Of a stretch of DNA of 64,000 nucleotides, positions 26,365 through 34,971 are shown one piece after another. Below the pieces are notes generated by a model, which saw nothing but the letters and a program-made list of their open reading frames with translations, searched no databases and was not told the DNA's origin. The translations under genes were made by a program, and so were the position numbers. Each line of letters opens with the position of its first letter. The stretch's first letter is position 1. Source of the stretch: Mesobacillus maritimus (GTDB taxonomy: Bacteria; Bacillota; Bacilli; Bacillales; Cytobacillaceae); contig NZ_JACWFH010000019.1 in NCBI RefSeq assembly GCF_019749255.1, forward strand, positions 56,890 to 120,889. The letters run 5' to 3'.

Positions 26365-27435
26365 ATGTTTAAGAATGAGATGACTGAACGATTGATGATA
26401 CAGTATCCGATAATTCAAGCACCAATGGCAGGTGGGATAACCACTTCAAAGTTGGTCGCGGAGGTTTCGAATAGTGGAGCTTTAGGCATGATTGGTGCAG
26501 GGTATATGACGCCAATGCAAATGCGGAAACAAATTAGCGAAATGAAAGAGTTAACATCCAACTCGTTCGGAATCAATTTGTTTGTTCCAGCACCATTTGA
26601 TGTAAAAGAAAAGGAGATTGAACGTGCCAACCAGCTCTTAGAGCCTATACGAGAGGAATTGCATATTCAAGAAGAACCCGTAAAAATCCCTGACTATAAT
26701 GAAGTACAAGCAACCTTCCACGAACAGCTAAAAGTAGTGATCGACGAACAGGTTCCTATTTGTTCTTTTACCTTTGGGATTCCTTCTAAAGAGATTATTG
26801 AGACTTTAAAACAACATGACGTCATTTTGCTTGGCACAGCAACAACCGTTCAAGAAGCGATTGAAGTTGAGAAAAGTGGAATGGACCTTGTCGTCGTTCA
26901 GGGCAGTGAAGCTGGTGGGCATCGCGGAAACTTTTTAGATGGCCATCAAGAAAGTTTAGTCGGCCTCATGTCCCTCATTCCTCAAGTGGCGGATCAGGTG
27001 ACAATTCCTGTTGTGTCTGCTGGTGGAATTATGGACGGGAGAGGCTTAACTGCTTCCCTATACTTAGGCGCACAAGGCGTCCAAATGGGTACGGCCTTTC
27101 TAACCTGTCTGGAAAGTGGCGCAAATGAGCGACATAAAGAAGAAATTCTGCACGCTAAGGAAGATCAGATTGTTCTCACTCGTTCTTTTTCAGGAAAGTA
27201 TGCAAGAGGAATTAAAAACAAATTCATTTCAGACATGGAGCCTTTTGAAGACTCATTTCCACCCTTTCCGGTACAAAACACGTTAACACAAAACCTGAGA
27301 AGAGCGGCTTCTTCACAACAAAATCGTGATTCTATGTCGCTTTGGTCTGGGCAAAGTCCACGGCTAGCTAAAAAACAAAGCGTGAAAGCGCTGATTCAAA
27401 ATGTTGTTGCAAAATTAAATAACTTCAATCACTAA
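26365..27435 (+). CDS. Nitronate monooxygenase / 2-nitropropane dioxygenase-type flavoenzyme
   Basis: The 356-residue TIM-barrel FMN enzyme has the N-terminal IIQAPMAGGITT, central GINLFVPAP, the phosphate-binding VVQGSEAGGHRGNF, and VVSAGGIMDGRGLTASLYLG, all hallmarks of class I nitronate monooxygenases. These oxidise alkyl nitronates such as propionate 3-nitronate, a natural toxin. It is a single gene behind AGAGGTG and is ended by a hairpin at 27533. Confidence 0.9.
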   Translation: MFKNEMTERLMIQYPIIQAPMAGGITTSKLVAEVSNSGALGMIGAGYMTPMQMRKQISEMKELTSNSFGINLFVPAPFDVKEKEIERANQLLEPIREELHIQEEPVKIPDYNEVQATFHEQLKVVIDEQVPICSFTFGIPSKEIIETLKQHDVILLGTATTVQEAIEVEKSGMDLVVVQGSEAGGHRGNFLDGHQESLVGLMSLIPQVADQVTIPVVSAGGIMDGRGLTASLYLGAQGVQMGTAFLTCLESGANERHKEEILHAKEDQIVLTRSFSGKYARGIKNKFISDMEPFEDSFPPFPVQNTLTQNLRRAASSQQNRDSMSLWSGQSPRLAKKQSVKALIQNVVAKLNNFNH

Positions 27436-27493
27436 AAGCAGATATAAAGACGAATTTTAGGACAGGTATAATCATTCTTGATGAAATAAAAGT

Positions 27494-27518
27494 GGGACAA
27501 ATTCTTCTCCTTGTCCCT
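27494..27518. repeat. Dispersed palindrome, GGGACAA/TTGTCCC
   Basis: GGGACAA and TTGTCCC face each other after the nitronate monooxygenase gene. Confidence 0.6.
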
Positions 27519-27532
27519 CTTACATAAGGAAT

Positions 27533-27580
27533 TATCCCCCAAAAAGTGCTCTCACTTTTTGGGGGATATTCCCTTTTTTT
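27533..27580 (+). terminator. Terminator after the nitronate monooxygenase gene
   Basis: ATCCCCCAAAAAGTG pairs with CACTTTTTGGGGGAT, followed by seven Ts a few bases on. Confidence 0.8.
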
Positions 27581-27746
27581 CTATGTGCTTGTCAATGATA
27601 CTGGCCAAAATGAAAAAAAAGATCAATCAGAAATAAGTCATCGGACCTACTCCCATATCCCATTGTACTGAATTATTCAATAAGGTAACATTTGGTAAGG
27701 TCATTTATTTTATCCAAAAAATTTAAATAGAATAGGAGGGACTACT

Positions 27747-27908
27747 ATGCGAAGGCTCGTGTTGTATTGGAGAATAATCTTTTTCGTCTTGTTATTTACC
27801 CTCTATCTAGCAAATGTTATTGATGAGTTTATTTTGTTCTCAATCATTTCGGGAATAATCGTTTTTGTTGGGGTACCATGGTTATTTCATAAGTTCAGTG
27901 ACAGATAA
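27747..27908 (+). CDS. Small 53-residue membrane protein
   Basis: ATG 27747 lies six bases after AGGAGGG. The protein begins MRRLVLYWR and has two hydrophobic segments (IIFFVLLFTLYLANVI and FILFSIISGIIVFVGV), then a basic end (FHKFSDR). It is too short for standard gene cut-offs, but the strong ribosome binding site and clean hairpin topology support it. No family was recognised. Confidence 0.7.
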   Translation: MRRLVLYWRIIFFVLLFTLYLANVIDEFILFSIISGIIVFVGVPWLFHKFSDR

Positions 27909-28050
27909 ATTGAACAATACCTTTTTCCTAAACCTTCATTTAAAATTAACCTTTATATTAATAAAAACTGCTTTCCCCGATACCTTGCTTTGCAGAAGAA
28001 AAATAAGGATTTCCGGTAGCCATAGTCCCCCTTCCCACTTTTCCTCGCAA

Positions 28051-28083
28051 AAATGTGAGACAAGGTACCTGTCCCCTTGTCCC
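28051..28083. repeat. Dispersed palindrome, GGGACAAGG family
   Basis: TGAGACAAGG and CCTTGTCCCA face each other around GTACCTGTCC, almost the same as the copy at 5556. Confidence 0.7.
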
Positions 28084-28154
28084 ACGAAGAAATGATGGGG
28101 ATTGAAAGGAGAATAGCCCCCTTATGTCGAAATAAAAAAGAAAAGGGGTGTCGA

Positions 28155-28367
28155 ATGAATAAAATTGAACTATTTAAAAGTCTGCGTAATGCAAGTCGAA
28201 GTAATTTATTTTCTACAGAGATTTCGAAAGCGTCAAAAGAGGAAGAAAATAAGATCAATGAATGGCTGGGAGAGTTAGAACGTGAAGGGAAAATCAAGAT
28301 AAGAGAATGTGTCCAGCGAGAAGGCTCCGTTTTTATACATGGAATCATGAAGTATGCATCCGAATAA
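28155..28367 (+). CDS. Small 70-residue protein, possibly winged-helix-like
   Basis: The start ATG 28155 follows AGGGGTG at five bases; a longer upstream extension lacks a site. The protein (MNKIELFKSLRNASRS at the start) is charged and has the pattern helix, helix, WLGELEREGKIKI, then a strand pair. That looks like the last helix and wing of a winged-helix DNA-binding fold. The fold is a guess from pattern only. It is followed by a terminator. Confidence 0.65.
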   Translation: MNKIELFKSLRNASRSNLFSTEISKASKEEENKINEWLGELEREGKIKIRECVQREGSVFIHGIMKYASE

Positions 28368-28389
28368 TTATCGGGTGTCTTTTTTTCGC
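28357..28389 (+). terminator. Terminator of the 70-residue gene
   Basis: CATCCGA / TCGGGTG stem overlaps the stop codon and is followed by seven Ts. Confidence 0.75.
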
Positions 28390-28439
28390 ATCTATATAAA
28401 CGCTCTCGGGATCTAATATCATCTATTTTTACACATTAA

Positions 28440-28469
28440 AAGCGAACAGCCATCTCTAGCTGTTCGCTT
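28440..28469 (-). terminator. Terminator of the MetE-like gene
   Basis: A perfect 11-bp stem AAGCGAACAGC / GCTGTTCGCTT lies just beyond the stop of the minus-strand gene. Confidence 0.8.
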
Positions 28470-28479
28470 ACTTTCTTTC

Positions 28480-29583
28480 TTATCCCCAAATCTCTTTTGA
28501 GATATCTACGATATATTTCAATTTCGCCCATTGCTCATCTTCCGTTAAGATATTTCCATGGTGAGTGGAAGCGAAGCCGCATTGTGGGCTGATGCATAAT
28601 TGCTCTAATGGCACGTATTTTGTTGCTTCTTCTACACGCGCTTTGATATTTTCCTTGTCTTCTAGTGTTCCATGTTTTGATGTGAACACACCTAGCACGA
28701 CTTGTGCGCCTCCATTTGGAATGTATTCTAATGGTCCGAAATCACCAGAACGGTCATCATCGTATTCTAGGAAAAAGCCGTTAACCTTTTCTTTGGCAAA
28801 TAGAGTTGGCGCAATTTTTGCGTAGCTGCCTTCGAATGCCCATTTTGAACGGTAGTTCCCACGGCAAAGGTGCGTTGTAATCACAAGATCTTCAGGCTTA
28901 TCTTCTAGAACGCCATTTGCCACACGAAGGGCCAAATCGATTAGTTGTTCACGAGTAGAACCACTATCGTTAAATGGAATTTCTGGTGCATTCAATCCAG
29001 CAATATACACATCATCTAATTGTAAATAACGGCAACCAGCATCATAAAACGCTTTGATTGCATCTCTGTAAGTTTGGATGACATCGTTTGCGTATTCTTC
29101 AAGATCCGGATAAATTTCTAGATTGCGAATACCCGCATTAAACATTTGGTTTGGACTTGGAATGGTTTGCTTTGCAACCGCACGATCACCAACTATTTCT
29201 TTAAAAAGTTTAAAATCTTTAATATGTGGGTGATCTTGGTTAAACGAGATTTTGCCAGTCACACGTACATCATAGCGCTCTGTTTCTTCTCCTTTAAAAG
29301 AAAATCCAGATTCTGGAACATATCCTTCTACTCCAGTAAGGTGTTCTAGGAAATCAGTGTGCCAGAAACGACGACGGAATTCGCCATCTGTAACAGCTTG
29401 TAGCCCAACTTCGATCTGCTTATCGACGACTTTCGTAATTTCTTCTGTTTCAATACTATAAAGTTCTTCAGCTGTAAGATTTCCTGCTTGGAAGTCCTTT
29501 CTTGCTTGATGAATTCTTTCTGGACGCAATAAACTTCCTACATGGTCGGCTTTAAAAGGTGCTTTTACAAGTGTCTTTGTCAT
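28480..29583 (-). CDS. MetE C-terminal-domain homologue (cobalamin-independent methionine synthase family)
   Basis: The 367-residue protein corresponds to the catalytic C-terminal half of MetE, the form found in Bacillus YxjG/YxjH. Zinc-ligand regions are visible as TTHLCRGNY and CISPQCGFAST, and the N-terminal ADHVGSLLRP is typical. It likely makes methionine by methyl transfer to homocysteine from a donor other than, or shorter than, the usual folate. No S-box riboswitch was seen upstream. Instead a LysR gene precedes it on the same strand, with repeated and palindromic sequences in the gap, which suggests LysR activation. Confidence 0.88.
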   Translation of the reverse strand: MTKTLVKAPFKADHVGSLLRPERIHQARKDFQAGNLTAEELYSIETEEITKVVDKQIEVGLQAVTDGEFRRRFWHTDFLEHLTGVEGYVPESGFSFKGEETERYDVRVTGKISFNQDHPHIKDFKLFKEIVGDRAVAKQTIPSPNQMFNAGIRNLEIYPDLEEYANDVIQTYRDAIKAFYDAGCRYLQLDDVYIAGLNAPEIPFNDSGSTREQLIDLALRVANGVLEDKPEDLVITTHLCRGNYRSKWAFEGSYAKIAPTLFAKEKVNGFFLEYDDDRSGDFGPLEYIPNGGAQVVLGVFTSKHGTLEDKENIKARVEEATKYVPLEQLCISPQCGFASTHHGNILTEDEQWAKLKYIVDISKEIWG

Positions 29584-29658
29584 TATGAATCTCCTACTTT
29601 CTATCCTTTTTATTTGCTCTTACCCTTTTAATAAAAATTAAGAATATTGTTGATTTGG

Positions 29659-29697
29659 TATAACGTAAGTGTAGCATAGGAAATCATTATAACGTAA
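29659..29697. promoter_or_regulatory. Direct repeat TATAACGTAA x2 in the metE-like promoter
   Basis: Two identical 10-mers at 29659-29668 and 29688-29697, 29 bases start to start, lie upstream of the MetE-like gene. The second includes a possible minus-strand -10 (TATAAT). Confidence 0.5.
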
Positions 29698-29716
29698 CAC
29701 ATAAAATCTATTCCTT

Positions 29717-29737
29717 GTTATAGTCTTAAGCTATAAC
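29717..29737. promoter_or_regulatory. Probable LysR-type operator
   Basis: Perfect 7-bp arms GTTATAG / CTATAAC around TCTTAAG give the T-N11-A type palindrome used by LysR regulators. It overlaps the lysR stop codon and precedes the MetE-like gene. Confidence 0.55.
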
Positions 29738-30648
29738 TATCGTAATTCCTCATCGATGGACTCTTTTAAATATTGGATGTAGATATTGCCTAACTTACTG
29801 GTCGTAACATTTTTATGGGTAATATAGCCAACATGAATCCGCTCATCCACCTTTAACGGTACGGCAATAATGTCTTTGCTGTTTAACTTATGGCTGATCA
29901 CCCCGGTTGAAATCGTATACCCATTTAAACCGATCAATAAGTTAAATAAGGTTGCCCGGTCACTCACCTTGATATTCTTTGGGCGCGTCAATGTGCTCAG
30001 AATTTCCTCTGAAAAGTAAAAAGAGTTATACTCCCCCTGCTCGTAGGACAAGTATGGATAAGGATCTAAATCATCTAAGGTGACATAGTCTTGTTTCGCG
30101 AGAGGATTGCTTGAGCTAATAAAAATATGTGGTTTCGCTTCAAATAACTCATGAAACTTTAAATTTCCTTCTCTTAGAAACTTGGAAATCACATGTTTAT
30201 TAAAATCATTCATATATAAGATCCCAATCTCACTACGCAGGTTTTTCACATCATCAATGATTTCATAGGTCCTGGTTTCGCGAAGAGTAAACTCGTATTC
30301 CTCACGGTCATACTCTTTTAATAAACGAACAAAAGCACTGACCGCAAACGCGTAATGCTGACCAGATACAGAGAAATTCTGTTGCAGCGACCGGGTTTTG
30401 GTGTAACGATTTTCAAGAAGTTCCGCCTGTTCCACGACCTGCCTGGCGTATCCTAAAAATTCCGAGCCTTCTTGGGTAATCACGATTCCCTTATTGGTTC
30501 TCAGAAAAATCGTAATCCCGATTTCCTCTTCCAGTTCTTTTAGAGCGTTTGAAAGACTAGGCTGACTAATAAACAAACTTTGTGCAGCTTTATTAATTGA
30601 CCGGCTTCTTGCTACTTCAATCACATATTTTAATTGTTGTAATGTCAT
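29737..30648 (-). CDS. LysR-family transcription regulator
   Basis: The 303-residue protein has the N-terminal helix-turn-helix (SINKAAQSLFISQPSLSNAL) and a LysR substrate-binding domain from about 90 on. It lies upstream of, and in line with, a methionine synthase-like gene, the arrangement of MetR/MtaR-type regulators that sense homocysteine or methionine need. The effector is inferred. The start ATG follows AAGGGATGG. Upstream is repeat array 3. Confidence 0.9.
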   Translation of the reverse strand: MTLQQLKYVIEVARSRSINKAAQSLFISQPSLSNALKELEEEIGITIFLRTNKGIVITQEGSEFLGYARQVVEQAELLENRYTKTRSLQQNFSVSGQHYAFAVSAFVRLLKEYDREEYEFTLRETRTYEIIDDVKNLRSEIGILYMNDFNKHVISKFLREGNLKFHELFEAKPHIFISSSNPLAKQDYVTLDDLDPYPYLSYEQGEYNSFYFSEEILSTLTRPKNIKVSDRATLFNLLIGLNGYTISTGVISHKLNSKDIIAVPLKVDERIHVGYITHKNVTTSKLGNIYIQYLKESIDEELR

Positions 30649-30764
30649 TTTCCATCCCTTTTCTATAAATCTTTTTCTATTCTGAATTATACACTTCTTA
30701 TTGAGAGTCTTCTATTTCTAACTTCTCCCATGAATTAGTGAAGTTCAGTGCATGATAGATAAAC

Positions 30765-31347
30765 ACTCAAAGACATTTTGCTGTGGTGGCAGTCTGTTTT
30801 GTCTTTGAGGGAACTTCTCATGGACATTTTGCTGAGGTTAGCAGCATGTTTTGTCTTTGAGGAAGCGCCTCATAGACATTTTGCTGAGGTTGGCAGCATG
30901 TTTTGTCCTTGAGGGTGCGGCTCATAGACATTTTGCTGAGGTGGCAGCATGTTTTGTCCTTGAGGGAGGGTCTCATAGACATTTTGCTGAGGTTAGCAGC
31001 ATGTTTTGTCCTTGAGGGTGCGGCTCATAGACATTTTGCTGAGGTTGGCAGCATGTTTTGTCTTTGAGGGAGCGGCTCATAGACATTTTGCTGAGGGTGG
31101 CAGCTGGTTTTGTCTTTGAGGAAGCGGCTCATAGACATTTTGCTGAGGGTGGCAGCTGGTTTTGTCCTTGAACGCGCGGCTCATAGACATTTTGCTGGGG
31201 GTGACAGCTAGTTTTGTCCTTGAGCGCGGGGCTCATAGACATTTTAATGATGGTGGCAGTAGGTTTTGTCCTTGAGGAAGCGGCTCATAGACATTTTGCT
31301 GGGGGTGGCAGCTGGTTTTGTCCTTGAGAGCGAGTCTCAAGACCATT
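30765..31347. repeat. Tandem array 3: about eleven 51-52-bp units sharing the array 1 hairpin
   Basis: Units carry GTCCTTGAG or GTCTTTGAG, 6-7 bases, then CTCATAGACA, the same palindrome as in array 1 some 30 kb away. The linker differs: ATTTTGCTGAGG, then TGGCAGCATGTTTT. The repeat starts near 30765 and ends with a perfect-type copy at 31319-31345 (CTCAAGACC). No open frame with a start site was accepted here. Confidence 0.9.
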
Positions 31348-31362
31348 TTGGAGAAGAAAGCA

Positions 31363-31393
31363 AAGGAAGCAGGTTATCCTCCCCTGCTTCCTT
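31363..31393. terminator. Hairpin next to array 3
   Basis: A perfect 11-bp stem AAGGAAGCAGG / CCTGCTTCCTT. It could end minus-strand transcripts from the ABC genes. 31394-31817 holds no convincing gene. Confidence 0.55.
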
Positions 31394-31817
31394 CGTTTGA
31401 TAATTTCTAGACAAGTAAGTTTATGCCAGATGTATTTCCTCTTCACTCTAAAATAATCACAATCTACGAATCCAACCGTTGTTGTTTCTGCATAGGTAAA
31501 TAACGAAAACGATAGCCCATAAAATGGTCTAGTTTATACTTCATCTGAATGACATTTACAATCATACTCCATATTTTACCCCATCATAAATCTGTCTGGT
31601 TTCGATAGTCAATATCAATCTAATATAGGTTCGATCCTGATAGAGAGGAAATCGCTCAATTTCAGTTTCAAGTTAGAACTTGCCTGGCCTTGACCATGAC
31701 AATGGATTTAGAGTTCTCTCCCTTTTTTACACCTACATATCGATAATCCTTTTGAAAAGCAGCAAGGCCAGCTAGCACGGTGAAGCCTAGTCGATCTTGT
31801 TACAGCTCTAGGCTCAC

Positions 31818-32549
31818 TTAACTCTCTTTTTTTCTAAAAAGAGGAACCAATAATGTAAATCCGATCATCAGATAAAAGATCACCCAAACATCGTTCATGA
31901 TTGAGCTTGTGTTTAAGAATATTCCCTCTCCGTTTCCTACTAAACTCAACACATCAAACACAGGTGGAAAAATCCACAACATCCATTTTAGAAATGCTGC
32001 AGCTTCAATCATCGATTTGGCTGAAAATGAAACCACTACCACCAAAGCTGCACTTAGCCAACTATACTTTTTACTTGCAAGATTCGTGGTTGAAAACAAA
32101 GTTCCGACTACCATTCCAAAGGCAGCGAAAACAACGTGGACATACACTCCAATGAAAAACAATTCAAAGCTCATCGTGCCTTTAAAGCTAGAGGTGACAA
32201 TCGGATAAAAGATGGAAAACAACAATAAAGGAGTCATCGTTATTATGAGGGTGAGCCACTTCCCAAGCAAATATCTTCTTTTATTCCCAAGATGCGAAAA
32301 TAGAATATGCTTTTCACTTTCCTCTTCTAAGTGAAAGAGCGCCATTGTCATCCATACCATAATTGGGTACAACACCATGGCCGTGCCCCCGTAGCTACTA
32401 AGAATGGGGACATTTTTATAAGCATAGGAAATGAACACCCATGCGAAATAAAGAGTGGCTGGTGGAATGAATTTTAACGATAATCCAAAGCTTTTTAATT
32501 GGTAAACAACAAATGGTAACACAGAACTACCTCTTCTCTGAAACTTCAA
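31818..32549 (-). CDS. ABC-2 type transporter permease
   Basis: The 243-residue membrane protein has six hydrophobic segments, for example TLYFAWVFISYAY, MVLYPIMVWMTMALF, WLTLIITMTPLLLFSIFYPI and VWVIFYLMIGFTLLVPLF. The layout is that of an ABC-2 exporter permease. It overlaps the 3' end of the ATPase gene upstream by 23 bases, so the pair forms one exporter. The start codon may be further in, since the first ATG lies within the neighbour. Substrate unknown; small two-gene systems of this kind often export peptides or antibiotics. Confidence 0.82.
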   Translation of the reverse strand: MKFQRRGSSVLPFVVYQLKSFGLSLKFIPPATLYFAWVFISYAYKNVPILSSYGGTAMVLYPIMVWMTMALFHLEEESEKHILFSHLGNKRRYLLGKWLTLIITMTPLLLFSIFYPIVTSSFKGTMSFELFFIGVYVHVVFAAFGMVVGTLFSTTNLASKKYSWLSAALVVVVSFSAKSMIEAAAFLKWMLWIFPPVFDVLSLVGNGEGIFLNTSSIMNDVWVIFYLMIGFTLLVPLFRKKES

Positions 32550-33342
32550 TAATGGAACAGCCTTGTTTGAGCAACAAAGTTAACACGCGATCGGATTCAT
32601 TAGCGGAAACCGTTAGTTCAACGAGACTTTCCCCGTGCCATTTTTTGCTCATGGCTTGGATACCGGAAATGTATTCTCTAGTGGGGACCGTTGCTTTTAT
32701 GATTCTTACTTTCTCTTGGTTAAGTTTAGTAGAATCATAGACTAATCTGCCACTCTTTATTTGTAAAACCCTCTCTGCAAATGCGTCGATCAGATAGGAT
32801 TCGTGGGCTGTAAAAATGACCGTTTGGTTCTTTTGAAGGGATTGTAACTGCGTTAACAACTCTGTTTGTGCTTTGTCATCTAACCCCGTCAGTGGCTCGT
32901 CCATAAGTAACACATCAGGTTCCTTTAACAATGCCTGGATAATGCCTGCTTTCTGCTTTGTCCCTTTTGAACAATTTTTTAAAGGGGTGTGGAGGAATTC
33001 CGTAACATTGAACAGTTTGGCATATTCGCTGATCTCGCTTGTTAACTCTTCTTTAGATTTCCCACTCATTTTTCCTACCAGCATCAAGTACTCTTGAAGT
33101 TTAAGTTTTATAGTTTCTGGAAAGTGTTCAGGTACATACCCTTTTTCTAAGTGTGCACGCTTCACTTCGCCTGATGTATTCTCATAGATTCCAGCAATCA
33201 GCTTGAGGAGCGTGCTTTTCCCTGAACCATTTTCACCGGTAATTGCTACCCTCTCACCTTGAGAAATGGTCAGAGTAAGATCCTCTAGAATCACACTTCC
33301 ATTGATTGTTTTACTCGCTTTATTCCCCTCAAATACGCTCAT
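32527..33342 (-). CDS. ABC transporter ATP-binding protein
   Basis: The 271-residue ATPase has Walker A GENGSGKST, a divergent signature NCSKGTKQKAG (C-S-K-G-T in place of LSGGQ, common in ABC-2 exporters), Walker B VLLMDEPLTGLD and switch His in FTAHESYL. It powers the permease encoded just downstream. The start ATG follows AGAGG at eight bases. Confidence 0.9.
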   Translation of the reverse strand: MSVFEGNKASKTINGSVILEDLTLTISQGERVAITGENGSGKSTLLKLIAGIYENTSGEVKRAHLEKGYVPEHFPETIKLKLQEYLMLVGKMSGKSKEELTSEISEYAKLFNVTEFLHTPLKNCSKGTKQKAGIIQALLKEPDVLLMDEPLTGLDDKAQTELLTQLQSLQKNQTVIFTAHESYLIDAFAERVLQIKSGRLVYDSTKLNQEKVRIIKATVPTREYISGIQAMSKKWHGESLVELTVSANESDRVLTLLLKQGCSIIEVSEKR

Positions 33343-33527
33343 ATCAGAACCTCTTTTATTTTCCTTTTTTACATACAGACTCTTTTATAGTAACAAAGAG
33401 GCGACACTCTTGGTAGAACTTTCCATTATATTATTTTATAAAAAATATTTGAGTCCAAAAATTCCTTTATTTTCTAGTTAGTTAGTTCCCTAGACGAACA
33501 AAGTTTAGTAAAATGAAGGTAGGGAAA

Positions 33528-33546
33528 AGAAAGCGTTTTCTATAAT
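33528..33546 (+). promoter_or_regulatory. cre-like site overlapping a -10 element, GH10 gene
   Basis: AGAAAGCGTTTTCT (33528-33541) matches the CcpA cre core at 12 of 14 positions and abuts TATAAT (33541-33546). CcpA binding here would shut off the gene when glucose is present. Confidence 0.6.
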
Positions 33547-33583
33547 AGAAGTTTTGCAATCATTTTATTCTGGAGGTTATAAA

Positions 33584-34816
33584 ATGAAACAGACAAATGA
33601 GTTAAACCATCGTATCGGGAGCAAGAAAATGAAACTTGTCGATGCATCTGGACATCCTCTTGCAGGCAAGGAAGTAACGTTCAATCAGACGAACCATCAA
33701 TTCTTATTTGGTTGTGGTGCATTTGATGCAGTTGAGGTTGCAAACAAGAGTGTACCTGCAGACAGACTGGTTTTTTTAGAAGAGAAAATGGATCGATTTT
33801 TAGAAGTGTTTAACTTTGGTACTCTCCCTTTCTACTGGGGTCGTTTCGAGCCTGAAAAAGGCAAACCACAGACTAAAGAATTAAAAGCGGCAGCACAATG
33901 GTTAAAAGACCGAAACATTGCCGTGAAAGGCCATCCTCTTTGCTGGCACACCGTAACGGCTCCATGGCTACTAGACATGAGCAATGAAGAAATTCTGAAA
34001 ACACAGTTTGCTAGAATTGAACGTGAAGTTTCTGATTTTAAAGGATTGATCGATATGTGGGATGTGATCAACGAAGTGGTCATCATGCCAATCTTTGATA
34101 AATATGACAACGGCATTACTAGAATTTCGAAAGACCTTGGCCGTGTCGGGATGGTCAAAGAAATGTTTGCGAAAACACGCGAAGCAAACCCTGGCGCAAC
34201 TCTATTATTAAATGACTTTAATACGTCCATTAACTATGAAATTCTAATTGACGGCTGTTTGAATGCAGGTGTTTCAATTGACGCGATTGGCATTCAGTCC
34301 CATCAACATCAAGGCTATTGGGGACGAGAGAAATTAGAAGAAGTGTTAGAGCGCTTCTCACAATTTGGTCTCCCGATTCATTTTACAGAAAACACCTTGA
34401 CGTCTGGTCATCTGATGCCAGCTGATATTGAAGATCTAAATGACTATCAGTTAGCTGAATGGCCATCGACTCCTGAATTCGAAGAACGCCAGGCGAAGGA
34501 AGTCGAAGAAATGTATTCGATTCTGTTTAAACATCCTTTGGTTGAAGCCATTACGAGCTGGTCCTTCAGTGATGATGGTGCATGGCTAGGTGCACCTGCT
34601 GGTTTTATCAGAGCCGATAATAGTCCAAAACCAGCTTACGAAACTTTAAAGAAACTGATTAAAGGTGACTGGAATACCAATGTGAGTGCTAAAACAGACG
34701 ACAACGGAATGGTTACCTTTGAAGGATTCCTTGGGGAGTATGATCTGGTTTGTGAGGATAAAAAAGGAAGCTTCAAGTTGGAGAAAGAAGCTGAAACTGT
34801 TCAGTTGGTGCTTTAA
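33584..34816 (+). CDS. Intracellular GH10-family glycoside hydrolase, probable endo-1,4-beta-xylanase
   Basis: The product has 410 residues and starts MKQTNELNHR. Catalytic residues of family 10 are visible: acid/base Glu164 in WDVINEVV and nucleophile Glu269 in IHFTENTL, with substrate-site GHPLCWHTVTAPWL before them. There is no signal peptide, so it should act in the cytoplasm on imported xylo-oligosaccharides or related oligomers. An immunoglobulin-like N-terminal strand region (KMKLVDASGHPLAGKEVTFN) and a C-terminal strand-rich tail (about 370-410) flank the barrel. No xylose or xylan uptake genes lie beside it. ATG 33584 follows GGAGG at seven bases. Confidence 0.88.
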   Translation: MKQTNELNHRIGSKKMKLVDASGHPLAGKEVTFNQTNHQFLFGCGAFDAVEVANKSVPADRLVFLEEKMDRFLEVFNFGTLPFYWGRFEPEKGKPQTKELKAAAQWLKDRNIAVKGHPLCWHTVTAPWLLDMSNEEILKTQFARIEREVSDFKGLIDMWDVINEVVIMPIFDKYDNGITRISKDLGRVGMVKEMFAKTREANPGATLLLNDFNTSINYEILIDGCLNAGVSIDAIGIQSHQHQGYWGREKLEEVLERFSQFGLPIHFTENTLTSGHLMPADIEDLNDYQLAEWPSTPEFEERQAKEVEEMYSILFKHPLVEAITSWSFSDDGAWLGAPAGFIRADNSPKPAYETLKKLIKGDWNTNVSAKTDDNGMVTFEGFLGEYDLVCEDKKGSFKLEKEAETVQLVL

Positions 34817-34831
34817 TAAAGAGAAAATGAT

Positions 34832-34866
34832 AAAAGCTTCCGGTTTTTACCGGAAGCTTTTTATGT
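34832..34866 (+). terminator. Terminator of the GH10 gene
   Basis: A perfect 12-bp stem AAAAGCTTCCGG / CCGGAAGCTTTT followed by T. Confidence 0.9.
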
Positions 34867-34938
34867 TGTTTGATGCTATTCCACCCGTCCACTAAAGAAT
34901 GGACGCACTAGGAGTTGGGCACCTTATTCAATTTGCCC

Positions 34939-34971
34939 TGGGACAAAGTGCCTGTCCCTCTGTCTCATGCC
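34939..34971. repeat. Dispersed palindrome, GGGACA family
   Basis: TGGGACAAAG, GTGCCTGTCC and CTGTCTCA appear in the family order; it overlaps the stop of yhgE and may act as its terminator. Confidence 0.6.

Noticed and set aside
27953..28348. 131-codon minus-strand frame
   Set aside because: It runs antisense through the 70-residue gene and a dispersed palindrome and has no ribosome binding site.
295..31347. The three arrays as CRISPR loci
   Set aside because: Units are about 51 bp with both halves conserved, so there are no unique spacers, and no cas genes are present.
31464..31565. 33-codon minus-strand frame (MIVNVIQMKYKLDHF start) after array 3
   Set aside because: The residues look plausible but the start has only a weak GGAG signal and no homology could be judged; too little to list as a gene.
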